Origin: Persicaria tinctoria | Taxonomy: Eukaryota > Streptophyta > Magnoliopsida > Caryophyllales > Polygonaceae | Assembly (NCBI GenBank): GCA_037127255.1 | Contig: JBANSL010000010.1 | Span: forward strand, 31,865,120-31,929,119 | DNA: 64,000 nucleotides | Direction: 5' to 3' | Shown here: positions 21,801-35,833 of the stretch, piece by piece | Numbering within the stretch: position 1 is the first letter of the stretch | Layout: each line of letters begins with the position of its first letter | Made by a program: the position numbers and the translations under genes | The notes under the pieces: generated by a model | The model's database searches: none | The model's input: only the letters and a program-made list of their open reading frames with translations | Told to the model about the DNA's origin: nothing

Positions 21801-24443
21801 GGTCAAGCACGACATGTATTTATACGACTAGATACATTTAGAAAGCATATGTCCTACATGATACTAGCAACACATGATGTGATATAAGCACAGTCAAGAG
21901 TCATTAAAAAGGGGTTAACAGGATGTTCACGAAACATGAGGAATCATTAAAAGTAACAAGAATGACGTCATGAGCAATAGATTATAATCATTCTAAGAAC
22001 GAACTATTATAGGACACATATAAATGTACAATAGTTATCACATCATAAAACAAGTACAACATGTAATCATTTACCGAGTCATATTGGAAATCATACGCCC
22101 TACAGGATACTACTAGCACATATCGAATCATGACCACAATCAAGGTAACTCGACTAAATTCATTCTAACATTCATGCGTCATGCATATGCGAAATGATAT
22201 AACGTAGTGTGTGATCATACGAGGTGCCAAGTCATACATTTATGCTAGCACAAGAGGAATTTATAACGTAATAGGGAAACACTACCGAGTAATAACATGT
22301 AAGCATGCTATGATAAACCATCACTGAAAGCAATCGATCATCGAATTCAACATCAATATAATTTTCATGAGTAAGACATTTCAAAATGATAGAAAGAGGG
22401 AAGGATCACACCATCAGGGACCTAGCTCGAGAGAAAATAAGTAATAATGCAAGCAAGGTATAAATTCGCACAAGTCACAACCAAGGATCCTACATGATGC
22501 TAACGACTCAACATTACATTCGATACATACATGCGCTTGAATAACCAACACATCGATGTGCAAGAAATCATATTAACATATCCCGTGATATAGAAGCATG
22601 AGAGGAATATAGCAATGCATAATGCAAGCCTACGCAACATGCAATATAACTAGCATACAAGGTATGTGTTCCAAGTCAACAACTATTTGAATAAGGCATG
22701 CATTTACCAAGACATCACGTCAAGTAGCATGATCACAATTGAACTACTAATTTAGCCAACAAGTCACGGGTAACATCGACTAATCATGCAGAGGAAATCA
22801 TCTTATGACATTCATACAAGAGAAGTGTAGCACACTATCATGGGCATAATCTAGGAGAAGACAACAACTATATACAGACTCCTATCATGCAATTCATGCT
22901 TCAAATAAGTCGTTAGTACGACCAATACAACAGGTCAATTAGACATGCGAAGGCGACATATAATTAGGACAGGAAACAAGGTACAACACGAAACCTAAAC
23001 AATAGGGCAAGCATGGGTACAAAATGTCATACAACCACGAATTTACATTAAGGATCATCATCTTAACATGTACTGGGAATTACGTATCATATAAGGCATG
23101 TGGACATCAAGTTGTAAAACGTATCCATCAAGTAAGGAACTCACTCTATCATGATATCAGAATTGAACGATCACACTATCATGAACCTATTTATAGGGAG
23201 AACATTAATCATGCATCTTTCTAACACATGACATTTACATTCATACACTAGTATGACGATGCAACATACTGAGTAAGGCATGTCGGAATGATAGGGACAC
23301 AACATGTGTAACTTGGAATCACACAATGGTCATCATGAACATCAAATCATGCATTTCAAGACTCAATCATACAACATATTCCCCACCCAACGCAAGTAAT
23401 CACACAACAATATCAATTGCAAAACAACCAAAAATCGTTAATCTGACGAATACAGAATAGATGGGCATGCTGTAGATTCTGGTCACAAAACGAGTAATAA
23501 GCATTAACACGTCATCATCTAGCATCCTAAGGAGACCATGTACAAGCATTTATATAGGGGAGAGCAGATCACAGATGTAATGACATGAGCAACATTTTAC
23601 AAATGAGCATTTGCAAGGTACATGCATGAGATTACAAAATCATATCATTTGGTTCGGAGAGGGTCACCATTACAACCGGACAGAGACCCCTAAGGGCAAC
23701 TACTGACCTTCCTCAACTGGCTCATCACCCCTCTTTCCCGTGGGACTTTGGTACGACTCTTTGTGGTAAGAAAATAAAGGTTGATCATCATAAGAATAAG
23801 GAAAGACAACCCAAGAAACACCTTACTTTAGACTCAAAGTGACAACAAGAACTTCCAATACTCACTCAGACAACCTTAATATCCACCCATGATTCTCGAC
23901 ACAATGTAGTTACCAATCCAATTTCCCCGTGGGAGACACTAACATCCAGGGAAATGCTAGATAGAGTTGTCTAGGGGTTAACATAGTGGAAAGGGCTGTT
24001 CCAAACAAGCTGGGTTTGACCACACAGAAACAAGGGTACTCCCACTATCCCGTTTGCACAGATCAGTCAGTACACATTTCATAGTTAAGGCATCCAAATC
24101 AGATCTCTAGCATAGCAAGCACTCCGCACAAAATCAGTTAATAACACTAATAATGATCTCATTTGAGTCTCCCAACCCATCTGTAAAAAACAAGCCGATA
24201 TTTTCCCTACCGTTCCCAACTACACCCATTAGGGGTTGTCTAGCGCCTTTACTACCCACTCGTGTCCCCGTTTGGTCGGTCTCCCTCTTTTATTACAAGT
24301 CAATTTCATTACTTAGTCCAATTTCGGTTAGACATCTTAAGTTCATTTTGCCCTTCTTAAAATCCTTTCAAATCCTTTGAAATTCATGGGCGGTTTTCCA
24401 AAACATACACTCGACCCTTGCGTACCCGAATTGCACAACCTTA

Positions 24444-24455
24444 GCTCTGATACCA
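24444..24455 (-). other. Primer-binding site of the LARD element, copy 1 (tRNA-iMet)
   Basis: The minus strand reads TGGTATCAGAGC, an exact match to the usual initiator-Met primer-binding site, four bases from the LTR edge at 24460. It recurs at 32931-32942 beside LTR 3. Confidence 0.9.
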
Positions 24456-24459
24456 TCTT

Positions 24460-27363
24460 TGTAACGGCCCAGAATTATGATTTCCGGGTTACGTTTCAAG
24501 GGATTAAACCCCTTGTTCAGATCTTGCAATCCAGGTACGGGTCGAGGTTTCAAACTCATTTTAAAATTAGTAGAAAGAGGGATTTCAAACCCTGAAAGCC
24601 ACAAAGGGTCGTTGTGTACCCATAACCTGTCTTAAGACTATGTCGCGAAAATTAATTTAAATGAAAATAAAGCGGAAGCAAAGTTAAGATACAAAGTGTC
24701 ACGGCAGAGCCGGGTCAAAACCAAAACGTAAGTGAATGATTACCATTTATACCAAGTTACAGAATTAGCTAGGTTCTTCATTTCGCCAAAAGAAACCCCG
24801 TCATATCGACATCGAGCACTCAGAATCTGCAGAAAATACCTTTAAAAAAAAGAACAGGGAAAGAAGTCAGATCGAGCCACTCATGCGGGACCGGCAGTCC
24901 TCGCTGAGGCCACATAGTATGTGCTATACCTAATAAAGATGCTCTAATGCAGTACGAAAGTCAAACACACTAGCATGCCCCTAGGTATAATAATGTGCAG
25001 AAATACTATAAAGGGCCCAAGACAATGCCAAGTGGCATATCCCTCTCCTACCTCCACCCCCTTCCGATAGGGCGGAGACTGGCCAGCTCGTGAATGCATT
25101 CCATCATAATCGGGCGGCACGCATGCCTAACCCGCTCCACAATAAAGCCCGCATGCATATCATAATATAAGGAAGTTCATGACTCGATTGACTCAGGGTA
25201 CCCGATGAGGCTGGGCTACCCTATGACCCTAGCAAAGACTCTAGGATTATCACAGATAACGGCCGTTCTGTTTCAAACGCATAAAGTAAGCAGATGCTCA
25301 TTCAATTTGTGCAACCTAAAAAGGATACTACATGGCATGCTTTTATGCATATGCAACACCTAACATAAAATGCAACAACAGGCATGAATGTCCAACCTGA
25401 GTAAGCCCCCTAGGGAACTTACCTGAAGATGCAGAACAACAAGGTAACACAAGCAAGGGCCCAAATGCAAGTCCAAAGCAATCCACACCTATCATCAAGT
25501 CATTTCCATAAGCTACTGGTCCATCATTCATACACACGAATCCCGAGTTCTCAACATCCTCAAACCAATCGATGGTAAAATCATTTTTCCAAAACCTTTC
25601 CGATACTATCCACATCAACCAAAATCATTCTCCAAATTTCCTTTTTAAAACCAACATCATCAAACCAAGACAAAGAATCCCGACATTAAACATTTAAACC
25701 TTAAAACCAATACCTCAAAATCATATTATAGAATTAATTCCGGCATTTTGGTTTTCCAACACAAATTCTTAAAAGATATTTCCGAAAGCTTGGGAACTCG
25801 TTTTAAATAATTTCTCAAAATTACAAATTAGAACAACACTCCATACATATTCCAAATAATGCCTCTTTTAAAAACCATATTAATATAATAAAATTCCATA
25901 ATTTATAAAATCACCAATCATAGTATTAATAATATTAATAATATTTCAGAATTAATTTAGCATTAACTAAATACTTATAACGAAATTCATATAACATATA
26001 TATAGAAACCACACATAAAAACAACATCCCAAAAGAGAGAAATCAGGCCCAAACCCCAACTCACCAACCCGAAATGGAAGGCCCAACCCGAAACCCAATC
26101 TGAAGAGACCCAACCCGGTTCTCCTTCTCCCTCACAAAAAGACCCGGAATCCGACCCGGATAGAGGCCCAGAAAATAGGCCCAGATCCCATCCGTACCTG
26201 CCTTCCTCAATGATGAACAGATCTCCGCCTTTACCGAAGGAAAACGAAGGAAGAAGAAGGGAATCCGGCCTACCGGCGGCGACTCCTCTCGGCCTGAGAT
26301 TCTATCACTCCGCCTGAACCCCGACCCCGACTACACACCCAGACAATTAGAACAAAACGCAGCAAGGGAGGAAAGAGAAAAAGAAGATTACCGACAGCTC
26401 CGATCTCCGATTTCGGGATGCTCGAGGGCGGCTCCGGCGGAAAATCGACGGGCAAGAGCTTCGGGGGCCTGGGTCGGACGGAGAAGCTTATAAAGGTGGA
26501 ACTTTATTGTGTTTCGAAGCAAAAAAAGGAAAGGAGAGCGAGGCCTTACCATCCTGAATCGCGAAAACAGAGGGAAGGGGACGACGGGGACTTGCTCGGC
26601 CGACGACTGCTGTTGCTCGGAGGAAAAAGGAGGAAGAAGCTGCTACTGGGTTGCTCGACGGAAACGAGAAAGAAGGGGTGAGGTGGGTGGTTTTGTCTCG
26701 TCGGAGAACAGGGAGACAGTTCCAGTAAGGTGACTGATGGGGATGGTGTTGCTGCCGGCTCGTGGCGACGACAAGAGGCGGAGGAGCTGTTGCTAACGAC
26801 GAGGAGGGTGCAGGTGGCTGAGCATGGGAGGATTTGTTTGAAAAAAAAATGGAGGAGGGGATTGGACAGTTGCTGCGTTTGGATACAAGAGAGGGAGGGC
26901 TTGGTGTTGTTGCAGTGCTCATGTCGACACAAAGGGGGAAAGAGGAGCTGGATTCTGAACATTTGGATAAGAAGAAGGGAAGATGACAAAATGAGGTGAA
27001 TCACTACCTGGATGGAACTGATTTCGGATGAAAGAAAGTGGGAGAACAATTGGTCCCAATCGGAAATTAAAATTACCCGGAAAATAAACCTCGAAAACCG
27101 CTCACTCGACATTAACCCGACTCGATCAAAATAACGCTTTAAAATTTCAAAGGTGTCGACATCCCAAAGTTTATTTCAAATACCAAGGCAAAATGACGGA
27201 ATTGTCCTTCAAGGTTCAAAATTAGGCCGGAATCCGCTTTAAGGATTTTAAAATAAGATTTTTAAGGTGAAGACGAGGGTTTTCAAATGTCCGATTCTTT
27301 TCGACCTAAATCTCTTTTCTAATATTTGTGTAAATTTATTATTTAAAAATCCGGGCCTTTACA
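24460..27363 (-). mobile_element. LARD LTR 2 (middle, recombinant)
   Basis: About 2904 bp, TGTAACGGCCC to GGGCCTTTACA. Left of about 25545 it shares nearly all variant bases with LTR 3. Right of about 25632 it shares nearly all with LTR 1. It is thus a chimera of the two outer LTRs. Confidence 0.9.
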
Positions 27364-30300
27364 TCATCCACCTCTAAAAACAAGTCTCGTCCCCGAGACT
27401 AAAACCAAATAAAGTAGGGGATAAAGTTTGAAATTTATGAGTCCAATGACCATGTCCAAGAATCTCGTAATCATCTCGGTTGCGTCTTCCGGGATTCTCA
27501 CAACATCCTAGTCATGGTCGTGACATCTCCAATTGGCCTTGACAAGTATGCGATAAGCGCCCCTATCACATCCTCGCTTCGACTTTTCGGAAGTACCACA
27601 ACTCTAACAGTTCTACAATATCATCACTAGGTCTTAGCAAGCATCCTACAAGCGCCCTCATAAGATGCTTGTATCTACTTCGTGAAATATCATAGAGTTG
27701 CCCGGGTTTGAAAAATTTCTGAAGGGATTCCGCAATTGAAAATAAAGATTAGCCTCAAAATTCTCGATAGTGTTTATTCCTTTAAAATCCAAGCTAGCCC
27801 TTTTTAAAATCGTTCGAATCTTCAAATCCAACTTCCAAACAAACAATTTCAGATCACGAGAGGTGGAATCATCCACCTCTAAGGGCTAATCCCATATTCT
27901 CTTCCTAGTTTCCAGAATCAAATCAATCTATCAGTCTCAATTCAAACAAGATTCATAAGCCATAAGCAATGCATAACCACATAACCAATCGACATCTCCA
28001 CATCATACTAAAGGTCATAGTATGCATCTATGCCAAAATCATAACACACATCTCGATATCACACCAAGGTTATAACAAGTACATCCTCATCATAAGGTTC
28101 ACGAATCAAACTCATTGTCAACACATCAATACAACAAGTCATGTTATTAAGATTCCGCGAAAGGGGAGGTCAAACAGTATATCAGTCATCGAATGTCAGT
28201 ATATTCACCAAACATCATCCTAACTCATCACAATGCCATATAACAATCATTTAGAAATCATGCACCATTATCTCATATATACAAGTCATGTCCATACTTC
28301 AAGTCATATTCATCATTTACATAATCAATAATCATGCTAGTCGACCGTATGCTACAACATTATGTTTACTACAACATAATAAACATCGTGCTTCCATATA
28401 GTGACACATCATTATCTCATATGCTATCATATCACAACACATCCTATCATGCTTCTAGAACAACATAACAGGATAGCAAAACATCAATATATCATGATAA
28501 CACTAGTCACTACCGATTAGATTTTAACATTGCGTATCAACATATAATGTCATTCCATATCAGGTTTTATCATGGTCGTGACCTAACATCATGCCAGGAG
28601 ATATAAATAAGTCACAAAATCAAGAAAATCCTCACATCATACCAGTCAAAATAAAACACAATCCCCACTCACACATCTTTACCCTCAAGCCAAGATTAAT
28701 CCTCTTCTAGACTCGCCAACGTCAACTTAGACAGAATTCCCCAAAGAATCTCAATTCACCTCGATGCTCAAATCTCGTCCCTCCTTCCGCCTAGCACTAC
28801 CACACCATCCACCTCTAAGAACCTAACTCATATCTCTAACTTCACACCCGAGAACCCTCTCATACTATATCATCAATACTCTCAAAATTCATTTCCCACA
28901 CTTCATATACTACTCAAGACATCACAAGCATCATACCCTGCTAACCACATGGATCCCAGAGCTCACTCAGTCTTACCTAAGCCAACATCTCTCTCTCGCG
29001 ACTCACCTCCTAGTACCATCGATCATCCCAACCGCCCAAAATTCTTTCACCACCCTCCAACCACGCTACCAATGACCTCACCCCCAGGTTTAAGGAAGAA
29101 GCAATCGTGAAAATCATCAAACATAAGGTCTGCCGCACATCAACCAACATTTATAAACATAACATCATGGGTTCAACAAGTCTCAGTTTACCATCATGCT
29201 CAATAATCATTGCAAACATCATATATGAACATAATGAACTCAAGCTAACATGCTGCATTATAACCTTATCCGATACAATTCACGCTTCTTAACATATGTA
29301 ATTCACATTTTACAGGCAAAGGAATTCAAATCATGCTTAGCAACTTAGAGTAGCAACACGTCAAGACATTATGGTACATAAGATCTATAAATCATCAAAT
29401 CCTATCATAGACAACAAGCAATCAGGCAACAATCATCATCAAGTCAGCACATCAACACATAAATCTCATCTCTAGGTCAGTGCAATATCGTCGTCAACAA
29501 ATTCAAAAGGGTTAGCAATTCGAACGGAGAACACTCCCGTTTACAAGTCATATCGTACTCGGTAATCGTAATTCTCGATGCGTGTCCGTTCTACCGGCAT
29601 CATTGATCCTGAGGCCCGTGGGTTATGGGCCCACGCTTCCGTTGCACCACTCTATCGTTATCTACTTTCTGTCCCCTCTTTCATGCGTCGCTCATCCGAT
29701 GTATCACGTATGAGTTCAACTTAGTGGAGATAGGGGAGTGAAAGGGACGGACACCCAATATTCCTCTCGGAGACAAACAAAGACCAATGCTAAAAATGAC
29801 AAGACTATAGACAAGACTCCGACCCAAGAATAGCAATGATGCCCTTATGAAAGTCTATTAGGTTACAATTGTGATGAGCAAAATGAATTCATCATGGGGC
29901 ACATAAGTCACATTAATCCACACTAACATGTACCCATCCTAAGAAGAACGACATGCATATACATTCCAAAATACACAATCGAGTCCTACACGGATGCATG
30001 CGAGACAAGTTAACAGTCTATTATTCCATGGAAGCAGAGATGCCTAATAACTTCAAGCATGATATGCGGAACCAGTAATGATCATGCAAGATTCAAAGTC
30101 ATGCGATATTTAATGATGATGACAAATATCATGTATATGAAAAATAAACGAGCATGGTACACACATCAACAATTGAGTTCAAACATAACACGACGAGGTA
30201 TATCATAGCAAGCAGATTAAGCATCATACGAGAACATATAAGAGCATTATAGTAACTTTCTCATCTTAACACACTGGTCATATAATAGGTCAAGCACGAC

Positions 30301-32946
30301 ATGTATTTATACGACTAGATACATTTAGAAAGCATATGTCCTACATGATACTAGCAACACATGATGTGATATAAGCACAGTCAAGAGTCATTAAAAGGGG
30401 GTTAACAGGATGTTCACGAAACATGAGGAATCATTAAAAGTAACAAGAATGACGTCATGAGCAATAGATTATAATCATTCTAAGAACGAACTATTATAGG
30501 ACACATATAAATGTACAATAGTTATCACATCATAAAACAAGTACAACATGTAATCATTTACCGAGTCATATTGGAAATCATACGCCCTACAGGATACTAC
30601 TAGCACATATCGAATCATGACCACAATCAAGGTAACTCGACTAAATTCATTCTAACATTCATGCGTCATGCATATGCGAAATGATATAACGTAGTGTGTG
30701 ATCATACGAGGTGCCAAGTCATACATTTATGCTAGCACAAGAGGAATTTATAACGTAATAGGGAAACACTACCGAGTAATAACATGTAAGCATGCTATGA
30801 TAAACCATCACTGAAAGCAATCGATCATCGAATTCAACATCAATATAATTTTCATGAGTAAGACATTTCAAAATGATAGAAAGAGGGAAGGATCACACCA
30901 TCAGGGACCTAGCTCGAGAGAAAATAAGTAATAATGCAAGCAAGGTATAAATTCGCACAAGTCACAACCAAGGATCCTACATGATGCTAACGACTCAACA
31001 TTACATTCGATACATACATGCGCTTGAATAACCAACACATCGATGTGCAAGAAATCATATTAACATATCCCGTGATATAGAAGCATGAGAGGAATATAGC
31101 AATGCATAATGCAAGCCTACGCAACATGCAATATAACTAGCATACAAGGTATGTGTTCCAAGTCAACAACTATTTGAATAAGGCATGCATTTACCAAGAC
31201 ATCACGTCAAGTAGCATGATCACAATTGAACTACTAATTTAGCCAACAAGTCACGGGTAACATCGACTAATCATGCAGAGGAAATCATCTTATGACATTC
31301 ATACAAGAGAAGTGTAGCACACTATCATGGGCATAATCTAGGAGAAGACAACAACTATATACAGACTCCTATCATGCAATTCATGCTTCAAATAAGTCGT
31401 TAGTACGACCAATACAACAGGTCAATTAGACATGCGAAGGCGACATATAATTAGGACAGGAAACAAGGTACAACACGAAACCTAAACAATAGGGCAAGCA
31501 TGGGTACAAAATGTCATACAACCACGAATTTACATTAAGGATCATCATCTTAACATGTACTGGGAATTACGTATCATATAAGGCATGTGGACATCAAGTT
31601 GTAAAACGTATCCATCAAGTAAGGAACTCACTCTATCATGATATCAGAATTGAACGATCACACTATCATGAACCTATTTATAGGGAGAACATTAATCATG
31701 CATCTTTCTAACACATGACATTTACATTCATACACTAGTATGACGATGCAACATACTGAGTAAGGCATGTCGGAATGATAGGGACACAACATGTGTAACT
31801 TGGAATCACACAATGGTCATCATGAACATCAAATCATGCATTTCAAGACTCAATCATACAACATATTCCCCACCCAACGCAAGTAATCACACAACAATAT
31901 CAATTGCAAAACAACCAAAAATCGTTAATCTGACGAATACAGAATAGATGGGCATGCTGTAGATTCTGGTCACAAAACGAGTAATAAGCATTAACACGTC
32001 ATCATCTAGCATCCTAAGGAGACCATGTACAAGCATTTATATAGGGGAGAGCAGATCACAGATGTAATGACATGAGCAACATTTTACAAATGAGCATTTG
32101 CAAGGTACATGCATGAGATTACAAAATCATATCATTTGGTTCGGAGAGGGTCACCATTACAACCGGACAGAGACCCCTAAGGGCAACTACTGACCTTCCT
32201 CAACTGGCTCATCACCCCTCTTTCCCGTGGGACTTTGGTACGACTCTTTGTGGTAAGAAAATAAAGGTTGATCATCATAAGAATAAGGAAAGACAACCCA
32301 AGAAACACCTTACTTTAGACTCAAAGTGACAACAAGAACTTCCAATACTCACTCAGACAACCTTAATATCCACCCATGATTCTCGACACAATGTAGTTAC
32401 CAATCCAATTTCCCCGTGGGAGACACTAACATCCAGGGAAATGCTAGATAGAGTTGTCTAGGGGTTAACATAGTGGAAAGGGCTGTTCCAAACAAGCTGG
32501 GTTTGACCACACAGAAACAAGGGTACTCCCACTATCCCGTTTGCACAGATCAGTCAGTACACATTTCATAGTTAAGGCATCCAAATCAGATCTCTAGCAT
32601 AGCAAGCACTCCGCACAAAATCAGTTAATAACACTAATAATGATCTCATTTGAGTCTCCCAACCCATCTGTAAAGAACAAGCCGATATTTTCCCTACCGT
32701 TCCCAACTACACCCATTAGGGGTTGTCTAGCGCCTTTACTACCCACTCGTGTCCCCGTTTGGTCGGTCTCCCTCTTTTATTACAAGTCAATTTCATTACT
32801 TAGTCCAATTTCGGTTAGACATCTTAAGTTCATTTTGCCCTTCTTAAAATCCTTTCAAATCCTTTGAAATTCATGGGCGGTTTTCCAAAACATACACTCG
32901 ACCCTTGCGTACCCGAATTGCACAACCTTAGCTCTGATACCATCTT
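27364..32946 (-). mobile_element. LARD internal region 2, non-coding
   Basis: This is the second copy of the 5.58-kb internal region. Differences from copy 1 seen by eye are few, for example at 28580 (T/G), 29252 (T/C), 30396 (A/G) and 32675 (A/G). It carries the same extra polypurine-like words at 27872-27880 and 28808-28816 and again no coding potential. Confidence 0.85.
32931..32942 (-). other. Primer-binding site of the LARD element, copy 2 (tRNA-iMet)
   Basis: Identical in sequence and position, relative to LTR 3, to the site at 24444-24455. Confidence 0.9.
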
Positions 32947-34990
32947 TGTAACGGCCCAGAATTATGATTTCCGGGTTACGTTTCAAGGGATTAAACCCCT
33001 TGTTCAGATCTTGCAATCCAGGTACGGGTCGAGGTTTCAAACTCATTTTAAAATTAGTAGAAAGAGGGATTTCAAACCCTGAAAGCCACAAAGGGTCGTT
33101 GTGTACCCATAACCTGTCTTAAGACTATGTCGCGAAAATTAATTTAAATGAAAATAAAGCGGAAGCAAAGTTAAGATACAAAGTGTCACGGCAGAGCCGG
33201 GTCAAAACCAAAACGTAAGTGAATGATTACCATTTATACCAAGTTACAGAATTAGCTAGGTTCTTCAATTCGCCAAAAGAAACCCCGTCATATAGACATC
33301 GAGCACTCAGAATCTGCAGAAAATACCTTTAAAAAAAAGAACAGGGAAAGAAGTCAGATCGAGCCACTCATGCGGGACCGGCAGTCCTCGCTGAGGCCAC
33401 ATAGTATGTGCTATACCTAATAAAGATGCTCTAATGCAGTACGAAAGTCAAACACACTAGCATGCCCCTAGGTATAATAATGTGCAGAAATACTATAAAG
33501 GGCCCAAGACAATGCCAAGTGGCATATCCCTCTCCTACCTCCACCCCCTTCCGATAGGGCGGAGACTGGCCAGCTCGTGAATGCATTCCATCATAATCGG
33601 GCGGCACGCATGCCTAACCCGCTCCACAATAAAGCCCGCATGCATATCATAATATAAGGAAGTTCATGACTCGATTGACTCAGGGTACCCGATGAGGTTG
33701 GGCTACCCTATGACCCTAGCAAAGACTCTAGGACTATCACAGATAACGGCCGTTCTGTTTCAAACGCATAAAGTAAGCAGATGCTCATTCAATTTGTGCA
33801 ACCTAAAAAGGATACTACATGGCATGCTTTTATGCATATGCAACACCTAACATAAAATGCAACAACAGGCATGAATGTCCAACCTGAGTAAGCCCCCTAG
33901 GGAACTTACCTGAAGATGCAGAACAACAAGGTAACACAAGCAAGGGCCCAAATGCAAGTCCAAAGCAATCCACACCTATCATCAAGTCATTTCCATAAGC
34001 TACTGGTCCATCATTCATACACACGAATCCCGAGTTCTCAACATCCTCAAACCAATCGATGGTAAAATCATTTTTCCAAAACCTTTCCGATACTATCCAC
34101 ATCAACCAAAATCATTCTCCCAATTTCCTTTTTAAAACCAACATCATCAAACCAAGACAAAGAATCCCGACATTAAACATTTAAACCTTAAAACCAATAC
34201 CTCAAAATCATATTATAGAATTAATTCCGGCATTTTGGTTTTCCAACACAAATTCTTAAAAGATATTTCCGAAAGCTTGGGAACTTGTTTTAAATCATTT
34301 CTCAAAATTACAAATTAGAACAACACTCCATACATATTCCAAATAATGCCTCTTTTAAAAACCATATTAATATAATAAAATTCCATAATTTATAAAATCA
34401 CCAATCATAGTATTAATAATATTAATAATATTTCAGAATTAATTTAGCATTAACTAAATACTTATAACGAAATTCATATAACATATATATAGAAACCACA
34501 CATAACAACAACATCCCAAAAGAGAGAAATCAGGCCCAAACCCCAACTCACCAACCTGAAATGGAAGGCCCAACCCGAAACCCAATCTGAAGAGACCCAA
34601 CCCGGTTCTCCTTCTCCCTCACAAAAAGACCCGGAATCCGACCCGGATAGAGGCCCAGAAAATAGGCCCAGATCCCATCCGTACCTGCCTTCCTCAATGA
34701 TGAACAGATCTCCGCCTTTGCCGAAGGAAAACGAAGGAAGAAGAAGGGAATCCGGCCTGCCGGCGGCGACTCCTCTCGGCCTGAGATTCTATCACTCTGC
34801 CTGATCCCCGACCCCGACTACACACCCAGACAATTAGAACAAAACGCAGCAAGGGAGGAAGGAGAAAAAGAGGATTACCGACGGCTCCGATCTCCGATTT
34901 CGGGATGCTCGAGGGCGGCTCCGGCGGAAAATCGACGGGGAAGAGCTTCGGGGGCCTGGGTCGGACGGAGAAGCTTATAAAGGTGGAACT
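32947..34990 (-). mobile_element. LARD LTR 3 (5' LTR, truncated)
   Basis: It matches LTR 2 from its left edge up to AAGGTGGAACT at 34990 and then changes abruptly to unrelated sequence. About 860 bp, including the promoter-distal U3 edge, is missing. Variants private to it (for example ACCTGAAAT at 34554 and TGCCGGCGG at 34759) separate it from LTRs 1 and 2 in its right half. Confidence 0.85.
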
Positions 34991-35371
34991 GTAGAAAGAA
35001 CATCAATAGTGTAACCAAACCTCATCATATAAAAATGCTTCCTCACACATCTAACATCACAATTAGAACTTTGTCGAGTCTAATAAAAAACTAGTTCAGC
35101 AATACAATCAAAAACATCATCAACCGCTTCATCTTGAAATTCCATCCTAGGTTTCCTTGCAAACTCCCTGGTGACGCGACATGAGTAATGTGTCGTTGTT
35201 TCTTGTCCCAAATGCAATATATCCCTAACTCAAGGTAAACAAAAGATTAGTATAGCAGACAAGTAGGGGTCGATCCCACATAGAAGACTGATTCGTGATT
35301 CTTATGGTGATTTAAAGCAAATAACAATAAAGTTGTAGTGAAACAAATAAGTAAAAGTAGCAATGGTTGTA
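34991..35371 (-). other. Unassigned flank and LTR-like end, minus strand
   Basis: 34991-35165: the minus strand has a short open stretch with RKPRMEFQDEAVDDVFDCI, which I cannot assign. 35170-35300 on the minus strand carries GTGGGATCGACCCCTACTTG (35264-35283), the U5-type block of plant Ty3 LTRs. An LTR edge is therefore likely near 35180, and the LTR may continue past the inserted element at 39203. Confidence 0.35.

Positions 35372-35438
<67 letters not shown>
35372..35438 (+). repeat. (TAA)n microsatellite, left flank of the non-LTR element
   Basis: About 22 uninterrupted ATA/TAA triplets directly precede the 5' end of the endonuclease-bearing retrotransposon. Confidence 0.95.
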
Positions 35439-35833
35439 TTGCTCTGCTAGGGCAAAAGCGATTGCAATCGTCCTTCCGGCCAGGTCTGGCTATGGCAGTG
35501 GGCAGCCTCCCGGTGTCTTCCTAGGCGTCTCCTCCGGTGAATGCGACTCGTAGCTGGTGGTGTCACCCTCCCCGACGGCTTCTTCAGGTTTGTTTCTCCT
35601 TTCGCGGTCTTGTTCGGTGGTGTCGTGGTTGGTTTGGACTGTTCGCTCTTGATCTCTCTTGTTTGATCTGAGTACACCGGCTGGGGGCTTTGTTAATTGC
35701 ATTTGATTGCTAATTGCTGAGGTGGCTTCTACGTACCGGGTTTGTGTTGCTAATTGGATGTCGTTTGCTGGTATTTGGTGTTAATTGGTGTGAATTGCCG
35801 AGGCTGCCTATATGTGTGCTAATTGATGTTTAA

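Larger units (their letters stand above)
18877..24459 (-). mobile_element. LARD internal region 1, non-coding
   Basis: The 5.58 kb contains no open frame above about 90 codons and no recognisable gag, protease, reverse transcriptase or integrase motif on either strand. The plus strand is poor in G and rich in ACA, CAT and ATCA words, so the minus (RNA-sense) strand is poor in C. Extra copies of the polypurine-like word TCCACCTCT lie at 19385-19393 (as an inverted repeat with 19372-19380) and 20321-20329. A CGTGGG/CCCACG stem lies near 21143-21161. Confidence 0.85.
15975..34990 (-). mobile_element. LARD-type Ty3 element in tandem LTR-internal-LTR-internal-LTR form
   Basis: An 8487-bp unit is repeated: positions 16856, 25343 and 33830 are equivalent. 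Three LTRs (15975-18876, 24460-27363, 32947-34990 truncated) alternate with two internal regions of about 5583 bp that differ at only a handful of sites. The element is on the minus strand, shown by the initiator-Met primer-binding site beside the left edge of LTRs 2 and 3 and the polypurine tract beside the right edge of LTRs 1 and 2. No gag or pol can be read, so it fits a large retrotransposon derivative (LARD) moved by proteins of a relative. The LTR block AAGTTCCCTAGGGGGCTTACTC recalls Tekay/Del chromoviruses. Confidence 0.9.

Noticed and set aside
35338..35553. Plus-strand ORF with a poly-isoleucine run
   Set aside because: It is simply the (TAA)n microsatellite read in frame.
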